A stretch of 64,000 bases of DNA from Malurus cyaneus samueli (Eukaryota; Chordata; Aves; Passeriformes; Maluridae), in the NCBI GenBank assembly GCA_009741485.1, contig CM019230.1, forward strand, positions 11,938,446-12,002,445, written 5' to 3'. The notes below the pieces were generated by a model that ran no database searches, was not told where the DNA came from, and was given only the letters and a program-made list of their open reading frames with translations. Shown here piece by piece: positions 21,001 through 27,900 of this stretch. Within the stretch, counting starts at the first letter, position 1, and the number at the start of each line of letters is the position of its first letter. Made by a program: the position numbers and the translations under genes.

Positions 21001-22464
21001 CAGGGCAGTGTGTTTTTCTCCCTGGATCCCTCTGACTGTCCCATGTCCCTGCAGTGCCCTGAATGCTGCTGCCAGCCCCATGTTGGTATGGCCTCTCTTC
21101 TTCATGGGAGGAAGCCATTTGTGGGGTCTAGAGCCATCTTTTTGGGGGTTTAGAGCCATCTACCTGGCTTGTGGCTGGAGGGACTCTCCTCCTAACGCCC
21201 TCTACTCTCCTCTTTGTCGTTTGCTGCAGCAGATGACACGAAGTCAGCAGATGGACGAGCTCCTGGACGTGCTGATTGAGAGTGGAGGTACGCTCTGCTT
21301 CCTTGTTCCCCTCCAGGGCTTCCCCTGCAGGCCAGCATTGGTCTGTGGAGCTCAGTGCATTCTGTGCACCCCAGCAGAGCTGCCGGAGTTGAGTACAGCT
21401 TTCACCTGCCTTCCCTGTGCCAGCAGCTACTGAGATTGAACCCAAAAGCACGTTGGCCCTCCCGGAGCCTGCTCCTGCAGGTGCCAACCCAGAAGGGGCA
21501 GCAGGGCAGCAGCCCTGGGCACAGCCCTGCCAGCCCCCTCCCCACACAGAGCCCCCAGTGTCCCCAGTGCTGCCAGTGCCATCTCCCACACAGAGCACTT
21601 CTGATGCCCTCCATTGTGCAAAGTGCTGCCTGAGCCCTTTCCCAGTCCCTTGGGGACAGCTGCCAGTGCTTGTGCTCTAGGAGCTGTGTCTAAACCCAGG
21701 GGATCAAGGTCAGAAAGCAGGAATGTGAGAGGCTTCCCACAGGGAGGGTGGACAAGCAATGCCAGTGAGATTGAGAGGGGAGTGAGTCTCCGTAGGGGTG
21801 CCCAAGAGGTCAGGTGGAGGGCTGTGGTGGTGCCCCTGTGACCAGCAGTGGTGAGTTCTGTCAGAGCATCTCAAATCCCTTTAATTTGTTGACAGAGATT
21901 CCAGCCAATGCCAAGGAAGATCGGTCCTGCCTGCAGAAGGTACCTCAGATAATGGTGTCTACAGGGAGCTCCAGCACCTCTCTCCCCAAGGCCTCTGCCC
22001 CATTCGAGCCGGTGTCCTCAGCACCACTGCCCTTTGAGCACTGCCCGGGCAGCAGCGACGCCCACCTTGAGGTGCTGCTGAATGCCCACAGCCCCCTGGA
22101 CAGGGTCAGCGAGATGGCCCTGCTCAAGATGGGGGGAGAGGAGCCCCACTTCGAAGGGATGATGGAGGGGTTCTCTGGCAAAGCCGCAGATGAACTGCTC
22201 AACTCCCAGGAGATTTTACAGACTCCCCTCTCGCCCATGGAAACCCAGCTCTCCCCTTCCCCTGCCGAAGGCTCCGGTTTACAAATGAGTTTCACTGAGT
22301 CTCCGTGGGAAACGATGGAGTGGCTGGACCTCACCCCGCCCAGCTCCGCCACCGGCTTCAGCTCCCTCACCCCCACAGGCCCCAGCATCTTCAACATCGA
22401 TTTCCTGGATGTTGCTGACCTCAACCTGAACACCAGCATGGACCTGCACCTGCAGCAGTGGTGA
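1334..22464 (+). CDS. MYOCD: Myocardin (SRF transcriptional coactivator), spliced, 5' part outside the window
   Basis: Eleven exons with consensus splice sites give a near-complete myocardin of about 890 residues in the window. Human myocardin is about 940-990, so roughly the first 40-50 residues (N-terminus, RPEL1) lie upstream. Domains in order: end of the first RPEL linker, RPEL2 (6511-6586), RPEL3 with core RPGPLEL (8799-8960), an acidic/serine linker, a basic region (KKPKD...KVKKLKY), a glutamine-rich stretch, a SAP domain starting SELRQQLRIRG, a leucine-zipper coiled coil, and the C-terminal activation domain ending MDLHLQQW. Known role: a nuclear coactivator that binds SRF through the basic and Q-rich regions and switches on CArG-box genes in smooth and cardiac muscle. 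It is MYOCD rather than MRTF-A/B because of the DAFAFEEDSSNDGLSP segment, the RHKKPKD basic region and the exact C-terminus. Oddities: an apparent one-base insertion in the exon at 12775-12936, and an MRTF-like RPEL2. All other exon phases join cleanly. Confidence 0.97.
3300..4145. repeat. Minisatellite, ~16 copies of a ~50-56 bp unit
   Basis: A tandem array of a unit reading approximately gtgtgagcacccacagac, then ACC/ACCC-ACAGAC, then accagtgccagtgccctgctctg. Two nested levels vary: 1-2 copies of a 9-10 bp cacccacagac block and 2-4 copies of the hexamer CAGTGC. About 16 gtgtgagcaccc occurrences are countable. The array is open in several frames on both strands, producing meaningless ORFs of up to 339 codons. 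Length polymorphism is expected. Confidence 0.95.
4890..5830 (-). mobile_element. Ancient CR1-type LINE fragment, antisense, heavily decayed
   Basis: Read on the plus strand, the stretch around 5080-5200 (tgatttgttcttggataaat, followed by tcatcctggctgt, cacctccttg and a TTATAATTTCCTGG-like block) matches the reverse complement of the RT-domain end of old amniote CR1/L3 elements as I remember them. The later ttagtgagga and aaaaggcattaag also fit. Limits are approximate and there is no intact frame. Confidence 0.45.
6511..6586 (+). CDS. MYOCD: MYOCD coding exon b (RPEL motif 2)
   Basis: This 76-nt exon follows tgttctgcag and precedes gtaaga. It enters in phase 0 and leaves with one base. It encodes 25 residues with core RPERSDLV followed by NMHILQ. 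RPEL motifs (RPxxxEL) bind monomeric G-actin. Here the RP pair, the spacing and the leucine are intact, with Asp replacing Glu. Human myocardin, as I recall it, reads NRCNSADLV at this place and so lacks the RP, while MRTF-A reads RPERSELV. The NMHILQ tail and the following exons are myocardin-type, so this is not an MRTF exon. Confidence 0.94.
6587..8798 (+). other. MYOCD: MYOCD intron between exons b and c
   Basis: A 2.2 kb intron. A decayed CR1-like remnant occupies about 7870-8420. The rest shows nothing I can support. Confidence 0.9.
7870..8420 (-). mobile_element. Probable old CR1 3'-end fragment, antisense
   Basis: The motif gaggccagaaagggccctag followed by ctcctcacctcctgcagaga, with later tcttccagagagtctccagtc and gtcatgtcacctcc, resembles the antisense 3' region of old amniote CR1 (ggccagaagggacc... 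tctgacctcctg... tcaagtcacctc). Divergence is high and the borders are uncertain. Confidence 0.4.
8799..8960 (+). CDS. MYOCD: MYOCD coding exon c (RPEL motif 3)
   Basis: This 162-nt exon has acceptor ttttag and donor gtagtg. It enters taking two bases and leaves with one. It encodes the basic stretch MKLKRARLADDLNEKI and then RPEL3 with core RPGPLELVEKN, ending VDSAVKEAIK. KLKRAR-type basic residues in this part of the family serve as an import signal that competes with actin binding. The sequence is nearly identical to human myocardin as recalled. Confidence 0.96.
8961..12774 (+). other. MYOCD: MYOCD intron between exons c and d
   Basis: A 3.8 kb intron without recognisable repeats. 10380-10980 is AT-richer than its surroundings, and GC content rises sharply from about 12560 towards the next exon. 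No exon or RNA gene is supported. Confidence 0.9.
12775..12936 (+). CDS. MYOCD: MYOCD coding exon d (acidic/serine linker), frame broken by an apparent one-base insertion
   Basis: This GC-rich 162-nt exon lies between cccgcag and gtagga. Its first part reads in the incoming frame and encodes DAFAFEEDSSNDGLSPERPRS, the myocardin signature linker. From about 12867 the family-like reading continues one base further on (APQDPPSRPG then PPPAEAPQ). That is also the only frame that joins phase 0 into the next exon. With the sequence as written, the frame exits in phase 1 and meets TGA at 14255-14257. A length of 161 nt would restore every junction, and base 12867 in AGCCGCGG is the simplest candidate for the extra base. 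A sequencing or assembly error in a GC-rich run is more likely than a true null. Confidence 0.85.
13012..13598 (+). mobile_element. CR1 LINE, 5'-truncated, 3' end with ATTCTGTG-type tail
   Basis: Typical avian CR1 3' portion in the sense orientation: tgtactcggcactgtatagg, ggagcgtgtccagagaaggg, tggacatgaggaagaatttc, and ttggacttgatgatctcaaaggtc (here with one change). It closes with repeated gattctctgtgat units, the octamer tail of CR1. It starts about 75 bp after a splice donor. No target-site duplication was recognised. Confidence 0.93.
13640..13800 (+). other. G-rich block with many G-quadruplex-type runs
   Basis: Repeated G3-G7 runs separated by 1-9 bases (gggggagggggggcgggtgg, then gactgggggactggggagac and similar) directly after a CpG-rich segment with ccggcgcgccccctgcccgc. 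On the sense strand, so it would also be present in the MYOCD pre-mRNA. Confidence 0.7.
14193..14318 (+). CDS. MYOCD: MYOCD coding exon e (Ser/Pro/Gly-rich linker)
   Basis: This 126-nt exon (42 codons, phase 0 in and out) has acceptor cttgcag and donor gtactg. It encodes DRPPSADGHTPDT and then QCDSPKQTAGQ, ending LPVPSAVK. It aligns loosely to human DLASGSENDRNDSASQPSHQ and precisely at the closing AVK, which leads into the SK of the basic exon. It is a poorly conserved linker between the RPEL domain and the basic region, so the assignment rests on position, phase and both ends. Confidence 0.85.
14319..14836 (+). other. MYOCD: MYOCD intron between exons e and f
   Basis: A 0.5 kb intron with no features seen. 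Confidence 0.9.
14837..15099 (+). CDS. MYOCD: MYOCD coding exon f (basic region and polyglutamine)
   Basis: This 263-nt exon has acceptor caacag and donor gtgagt, and leaves with two bases. It encodes the basic region (NRHKKPKD, KPKVKKLKYHQYIPPDQK), which is the family's SRF-contact segment and nuclear-localisation region. The Q-rich segment follows: QQQQLFLQLQIL and then a pure run of eleven glutamines at 15029-15061, ten CAG and one CAA. Human myocardin has a shorter Q run at the same place in the recalled sequence. The almost pure CAG tract is expected to vary in length between individuals. Confidence 0.97.
15029..15061 (+). repeat. MYOCD: Coding (CAG)n tract, eleven glutamine codons
   Basis: Five CAG, one CAA and five CAG codons in frame inside the Q-rich domain of myocardin. 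Confidence 0.95.
15389..15539 (+). CDS. MYOCD: MYOCD coding exon g (pre-SAP linker)
   Basis: This 151-nt exon lies between tatttcag and gtgagt. Its first base completes the K codon of the previous exon, and it leaves in phase 0. It encodes QSNEQMVKTSSSSS, then NTPLSPVKTTFSGQT, and ends PGPLPSNLDDLK, directly before the SAP domain. TPLSP and SPVK are proline-directed Ser/Thr sites. Their use by kinases is inference. Confidence 0.95.
15540..16641 (+). other. MYOCD: MYOCD intron between exons g and h
   Basis: A 1.1 kb intron, no repeats or exons recognised. Confidence 0.9.
16642..17583 (+). CDS. MYOCD: MYOCD coding exon h (SAP domain, leucine zipper, SUMO site)
   Basis: This large 942-nt exon (314 codons, phase 0 both sides) has acceptor gttctag and donor gtgagt. 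Exon residues 1-35 are the SAP domain (SELRQQLRIRGLPVSGTK), a helix-turn-helix DNA/chromatin module. A Ser/Thr/Pro stretch follows with GFYHFGSTSS and TPPISPASSD. Residues ~141-185 are the leucine-zipper coiled coil (DKMLVEKQKVINEL, then KLQQEQRQVEELRMQLQ), used for homo- and hetero-dimerisation with MRTFs. IKQE at residues 202-205 matches the SUMO consensus psi-K-x-E that is modified in mammalian myocardin. SPQCSPQHSPLG and SPQHISLPPSP are SP-rich. The open frame does not stop at the donor but continues 181 codons into the intron. Confidence 0.97.
17584..20196 (+). other. MYOCD: MYOCD intron between exons h and i
   Basis: A 2.6 kb intron. Its first 546 bases stay open in the upstream exon's frame (stop TAG at 18127-18129). 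It contains a degenerate ~30-36 bp minisatellite (17805-18335); the rest is unique. Confidence 0.9.
17805..18335. repeat. Degenerate minisatellite, ~30-36 bp unit
   Basis: The unit is approximately ggagccctggcacagttccc followed by tctgcccc(a/t). CTGGCACAG recurs at 18007, 18037, 18067 and 18099 and more loosely on both sides. It begins about 220 bp inside the intron after the SAP/zipper exon. Confidence 0.85.
20197..20310 (+). CDS. MYOCD: MYOCD coding exon i (PPPY motif)
   Basis: This 114-nt, 38-codon exon (phase 0) lies between catgcag and gtaact. It encodes MAVQSGQKFSIPSPSF and then EVKQPPPYEDAVKQ. The PPPY is a PPxY WW-domain ligand. Human myocardin has PPSY here, so the motif is conserved. 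Binding to YAP-type WW proteins is known for mammals and inferred here. Confidence 0.93.
20311..21229 (+). other. MYOCD: MYOCD intron between exons i and j
   Basis: A 0.9 kb intron with nothing recognisable except the tandem acceptor at its 3' end. Confidence 0.9.
21230..21287 (+). CDS. MYOCD: MYOCD coding exon j (MTRSQQMDELLDVLIESG), with NAGNAG acceptor
   Basis: This short 55/58-nt exon encodes (Q)MTRSQQMDELLDVLIES. The acceptor is tandem, gcag|cag|ATG, so either 21230 or 21233 can be the first exon base. Both keep the frame and differ by one glutamine. The recalled human protein has KQQMTRSQQ, which favours 21230. It leaves with one base (donor gtacgc). The amphipathic DELLDVLIE helix opens the activation-domain part. 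Confidence 0.93.
21288..21895 (+). other. MYOCD: MYOCD intron between exons j and k
   Basis: A 0.6 kb intron, no features seen. Confidence 0.9.
21896..22464 (+). CDS. MYOCD: MYOCD last coding exon k (C-terminal transactivation domain)
   Basis: The coding part is 569 nt from acceptor gacag to TGA at 22462-22464. It encodes the activation domain. Conserved blocks are ANAKEDRSCLQKVPQI, HLEVLLNAHSPL, EEPHFEGMMEGFSGKAAD, FTESPWETMEWLDLTPPS and PSIFNIDFLDVADLNLN, ending SMDLHLQQW. Acidic and aromatic residues alternate with serines and prolines as usual for this TAD. It is collinear with human myocardin to the last residue. Confidence 0.97.
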
Positions 22465-22825
22465 AGGAACGTGCTGGGGCAGGATGCTGTGAGCCTGCAG
22501 CAGGCAGTGCAGTGTTTCTGTCGTGCCAGAAAACATGCAGGGCTAACGTGCCTCATCCAGGGGAAACTGGAGTCATTTTCCCAGCATATAAACTTGTTTA
22601 AATTTCAGTCACTGAAAACTGAAAACACAACAACTCTGGTACTTTGGTTTTCCTCCATCAACATATCCCCAGAGAGAGCACCAGTGCCTGTAACATTTCC
22701 TTTGATTGACAAGAACTTCAGTTTTCTTTCTTTAATCTTTCCCGCCCTGCCCCACCCTCCCCAGTTTTAGTAGTCACTCCCATGAGAACTGGAGCAGCTC
22801 ATGACAAGACTGTGTGGTGAGGTTT

Positions 22826-23410
22826 CCTCTCCTCTCCTCTCTCTCTCTCCTCTCCTCTCCTCTCCTCTCCCTCTCCTCCTCTCCTCTCCTCTCCTCCTCC
22901 TCTCTCCCTCTCTCCTCCTCCTCTCCTCTCCTCTCCCTCCTCTCCTCTCCTCTCCTTCCTTCCTCTCCTCTTCCTCTCCCTCCCTCCTCTCCCTCTCCTC
23001 TCTCTTCCTCTCCCTCTCCCTCTCCCCCTCCCCCCCCTCCTCCCCTCCCTCCCCCCTCCCTCCCTCCCTCCCCCTCCCCTCCTCCCTCCCTCCCCCTCCC
23101 TCCCCTCCCTCCCCTCTCCTCTCCTCTCCTCTCCTCTCCTCCCTCTCCTTCTCTCCTCTCTCTCCTCTCCTCTTCCTCTCCTCTCCTCTCCTCTCCTCTC
23201 CTCTCCTCTCCCTCTTCCTCTCCTCTCCCTCCTCCTCCTTCTCTCTCCTCTCCTCTCCTCCCCTCCCTCCCTCTCCCTCCCCTCCCCCTCCCCTCCCCTC
23301 CCCTCCCCTCCCCTCCCCTTCCTCCCCTCCTCCCTCCTCTCTCTCCTCTCCTCTCCTCTCCTCTCCTCTCCTCTCTCTCCTCTCCTCTCCTCTCCTCTCC
23401 TCTCCTCTCA
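22826..23410. repeat. ~585 bp CT-only tract (TCCTC/CTCTC microsatellite) in the MYOCD 3'UTR
   Basis: The plus strand is almost purely pyrimidine for about 585 bp, mixing TCCTC, TCTCC and CCCTCCC units. A C-rich core at ~23020-23125 makes the minus strand G-quadruplex-prone. It starts about 360 nt after the stop codon, so the mature mRNA would carry it unless an alternative 3' end is used. The S/L/P-rich ORFs across it are artefacts. Confidence 0.95.
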
Positions 23411-24924
23411 GGCAAACCTGTTGGGCTCACCTTGGTTGTGCCCATGTCAGGGTGAGGAGCAGGGTCCTGTGCCCAGCCAGGTGCCAAGCACCCTTCTCTG
23501 GACAGCCAGACTCTTGCTTCCCTCCTCCTGCACAAAGCTGCATTGCCCCATCCCTGCTCAGCTCTGCTCCAGGTGGATGAGAGATGGAGATCTCCATGTT
23601 CATGGTGGCACCTTGGCATGTCCTGAGGGGCTGAAAGCCCAGGAGCTGTCCTGGCTGCATTCTGAACTGGATCAGGCTGCAGCCTGTGACCTTGGAGCAG
23701 GGAGCTCTGGACGTTGGAGGCAGATGTTCAGGATGCAGGCACAGGAATGGCAGGGATGTGGCACCCCAGAGGAGCAGCCATGTCCCTGCTAGCGTGGTGC
23801 ACACAGAGATGTGTGATGTGTTTTGGCCAAGGCAGGAGCAAGTCAGAAAAGAACCAGCCGGGCTTTGGAGGGGCTGTTCTCTGCACAGCCAGGTCGGGAT
23901 GATCTCCAGCCCTTGCATGACCCAGGAGCAGGGGGAGCCAGGCAGGGACACTCAGTGACCCCTCATGGGCAGGGCCCAGCGGGCCCTTGTTTGGCTGTGG
24001 GTTTGTGTGAGCACCTGCTTGTGCTGCCATCCTCCCCTCCATCTTTCCCATCCCTCCTCAGTCCCCAGCAGCCATCCCCTCCTCCCCGAGTTTCCTGCAG
24101 CGTCACTGCTCCCTCAGCCCAGGGCAAGGCTACGGAGAACAGCTGTGAATCACCGAGCCTGGAGGAGCCCGTTCTCCCGCAGCCGGCAGAGAAGGAAGCT
24201 CTCCCACAGTGATGCTCCCGTTTGGAATCACCAGCATTTCTCCTATGAGTCTCTGTGCAATATTCTTCCTCAGGCTCTAGCAAGAAGCAGCCTTTGCTTC
24301 ACTTCTTGGCTTCCACCAAAGAACTTGCTGCAGACTGTGCGATGGACACGTCTGTTCATTGCAATTCTGATTTTGCCAAAGTAAATATTGTTGCTGAAAA
24401 AGATTGTTAAACTATTTACAGACTGAGTGTATTTAATATTTGTGTTACTGGAAGGACAGCACACGGAGATGAAGCTGCTGGGAGAAGGTCCAGCCTGGCC
24501 GTGGCTCCCGTGGCGCTTCCCCAGGGATGCTGGAGCTGCTGGAGGCATTTCTGCAGCCCCCAGTCCCTGGCCTTGTTGCATGCTGTATAAAGCACGTGGC
24601 AGTAGCTTTCAGGTCACTATTTAAAGCACCACTTTTCTATTGTACAAATGTCACAGGGCACTCCTAGGATAGACAATCACAGGTTGCATTTTTTTTAAAT
24701 AATTTCTTTTTCTAAGTGAGAGATTTTTTGAAGCCAGTCCGTGGAGAATACTCAGAGCACTTGAACCAGAGTAGTGTTAGCTGCTCCACTGCAGCCTTGT
24801 ACAGAGCTTTCCAGGTAACTTTCTCCTCTCGACAAATGTATTTCTTTATTTAAAGGGATGCTGTCAGCTTCAAACCTGTAAGCAAGCACATTTCCTTACC
24901 TATGTTACCAGCAACACCTTCATT

Positions 24925-24930
24925 ATTAAA
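24925..24930 (+). terminator. MYOCD: Candidate MYOCD polyadenylation signal ATTAAA
   Basis: ATTAAA, the commonest variant of AATAAA, is followed 30-40 bp downstream by a T/GT-rich element (ctcatggtttgctgtttg). No better signal lies between the stop codon and this point. AATAAATAAAATAAA at ~26250 is a simple A-rich repeat and a less likely distal alternative. Confidence 0.5.
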
Positions 24931-24949
24931 ACCCTTGTCTTGCCACTCT

Positions 24950-27900
24950 GTCTGCTCATGGTTTGCTGTTTGATTTCACCACCACCTGGTACCAGCTCCA
25001 TGCCCTGGGACAATTGAGGCAGTCCTTCAAGGCCAGAAGTATTTCATTGATGGCAGCAGTTTCTCCTGGAAGATTTCTGAACACACTAGCCAGAGTCTCC
25101 TATTTCTGCTGGCTTTTTCTTCTGTTGGCTCTGGTTTTGCTTTGTTTTTCTGCAGACTCCACTCCTTGGGTCAGGTCCCCCTTGAAAAGCAGAGCTGACC
25201 CCCTGTCCAGTCCCCCTGGTGTTTTTGTCAGCACTGGGCTGGTGGCTGCAAGGCACTGAATACAGGCAGAGCTCTCACAGCCAAACCTCCCACTGCCCTC
25301 ATGCAGAGCAGGCTGAGACCTGTCCTTAGGGGATCTTGGATCCTTCTCCACAGCAGCCTTAGTGCCTGTTTCTGGATTTGTCACATCTTGATTAGAAAAG
25401 GTTCCCCAGGTATTTGCCCACCTGGGTGTAAGGAGGGACTGCCCAGATGGGCTAAAGGTGAAATTTCCTGAGACATTACTCAAGTGAATCTGAAAAGATG
25501 TGGATGAACAAATAACCAGTTCCTGTGAACATCTTTTAATGTCTAACCCACAGCCTACAACCATGTGTGCTGTGATGAACTGCCTGGGCTCAGCCAGCTC
25601 GTGGTTACTCAGAGAATGAGGAGACAAACCTCAGCCTAAGATCATTTCAGGAATATCGAAGGACTGGAGCACTCCTGTCCCCATCTGCACACTGAGGAGA
25701 GCCTGCCTGTGCTGCTCCCCCCAGAGCAGGGCAGGTGGGAGCCTGTGCTGCCAGTGCCCTGCTGGGAGAGGCAAAGAGCACCGGGAGTGGTACAGGGAGT
25801 GACTGCTCTGAAGAGCAGGACAGATGCCTGTCAGGTGCCAAGGTGTGGAGCAGAGCACTGGGGAGGCTGAGTCCAGCCCAGGGCCTGCTGTGGGCACAGA
25901 GAGGGACCAGAGGGTCTTCTGAGCTCCCCTTCCAGGCACCAAAGGACAGCAGCAGCAGATTTTCTGCTGCATGGGGAAGAGCTCAGCCCAGTTCTGCCTG
26001 GGACCATGGTCCTCCAGCCACACTGGAGCAGCCTCCTGGGAAAGCACAAGGCACTCCAGTGGGATGGGACCCACTCCCCTCCCATTGCCTCACTCACTCA
26101 GTCCTCACTCATTCTTCCATATAGGTGATTCTCCCATGCAGTCTGTCCCAAGGAATTTAGGGTTCTGAGATTTTCCTTTCTCGCACCAAGCTGAAGGATC
26201 CCAGTGATGTTTCACTATCCCTGGGCCTTCCTGCCTGAAAAAACAGAGATAATAAATAAAATAAAATAAAAAAGTTCTGAGTGTCAAATTAACATTTTCA
26301 GGCCTTTAACAAGTTTTTAAAAATGTGAACTGCCTGTTCTTGCACCATGCAGTGCCTCCCCCACCACAGTCACTGGGACATGCACAGCATCTCTCCACCA
26401 GCTCCCAGCCCAAGACAGACCCACAGTTCAGGAGTTTCCCTCCCCAGTGACAACTCATGTTCATCAGCCCTGCTGCCCTGGGTGCGTTGGGATGAGGAAA
26501 TGGCTGAGCAGGAACTTTAATGAGCCCCCACAGACTCCTGAATATGGGGAGCCCAGTGCCCTCCACCACGCTGTGCCAGCACAGCACTGTGACACCAGAC
26601 TGGCACCCCCAGCACCCCCAGCCCAGTTCCCAGGGACCCCTTGGGCTCCTCCTGTGCACAGTCAGTACCCACCCAGAGCCCCCACTGCCCCATATCAGAG
26701 TGTGCTCACCATCACACTCCCTCAGCACTCCGCCACCCACCACCTATCCAGATCCTTCTGCGCACCCATGCCTAGCTCCCCAGAGCCTCCACCCACCCCA
26801 AATTCACTGGGGACAGGCATGAGGGACACACCAGGGCCACTCCTTACCCACCCATGGACATCAGCACCCCCTGACCTGCTGTCACCCCACATCTGCAGCA
26901 CCTACACTGAGGCCACCAAGGAAACAGGGTGACACCCCTGCACCCAGCTCCTGCGCTCAGCTGAGCAGGGTTTGCTGCTTGGACATGGCGCGTTCTCCTG
27001 ATGGGATTCATGCCAAGACAAAAGCTGTGTGTCTGGCAGATGCCCCCAGAGCAGCCCAAGACTGCTCCGCTGTTGTTTCCAACACAACAGTGCTGTGTGT
27101 CTCCAGGAGAGAGAGCTCGTGCTTCATCCTGTTCTCTAAGCACTTGTACAGCTTTAAACATAAAGGAAAAATACAATAGTTGTTTCTTTTTCTTATTCCT
27201 CAGAGCAGTCACTCCATCTTTCCCACGGCCCTTACCACGCTCAAAGCAATGGTCACGTGTGATTTGTGTCAGGAGTCAAAGGGGAAAATGGAGTTACTTT
27301 AAAAAGCAGCACCAGTGTGTTAACAGTCATGGAATCATTGAGTTTGGAAAAGCCCTCCCAGCCCATGGAGTCCATCCTGTGCCCATCCCCACCTTGTCCC
27401 CAGCCCAGAGCACTCAGTGCCACCTCCAGCCCTTCCTGGGACACCTCCAGGGATGGGCACTCCAAACCTCCCTGGGCAGCCCCTGCCAAGGCCTGAGCAC
27501 CCTTTCCATGGGGAAATTCCTCCTGATGTCCCCCCTGGCCCTGCCCTGGCCCAGCCTGAGGCCGTTCCCTCTCCTCCTGTCCCTGTTCCCTGGAGCAGAG
27601 CCCGACCCCTCCGGCTGTCCCCTCCTGTCAGGAGTTGTGCAGAGCCACAAGGTCCCCCCAGAGCCTCCTTTGCTCCAGGCTGAGCCCCTTTCCAGCTCCC
27701 TCAGCCTCTCCTGGGGCTCCAGACCCTTCCCAGCTCCATTCCCTGCCCTGGACACGCTCCAGCCCCTCCAGGTCCTTCTGATCAGAAGGGGCCCAGAGCT
27801 GCTCCCATCACTGGAGGTTTCCCCAGTGCAATGCCAGCTCAGGGGGCATCCCCTGTCACACAGGATTGAGCCCCTCATTTACACCTTCCTGGCCCCCAAA

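Larger units (their letters stand above)
22465..24945 (+). other. MYOCD: MYOCD 3' untranslated region
   Basis: The region runs from the stop codon to just past the best polyadenylation signal. It holds a ~585 bp CT tract (22826-23410) and three AACTGGA heptamers (22565, 22787, 23665) that match the miR-145-5p seed. The distal ~700 bp are AT-rich (24360-24930). The 3' boundary is inferred from the signal at 24925 and the GT-rich sequence after it; no transcript evidence is available. Confidence 0.6.

Noticed and set aside
22774..23619. S/L/P-rich and E/G/R-rich ORFs of 213-281 codons
   Set aside because: Translations of the CT-only tract in the MYOCD 3'UTR.
26250..26275. AATAAATAAAATAAAATAAA as the MYOCD polyadenylation signal
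   Set aside because: It is a simple A-rich repeat 1.3 kb past a better-placed ATTAAA with a GT-rich downstream element; distal use cannot be excluded.
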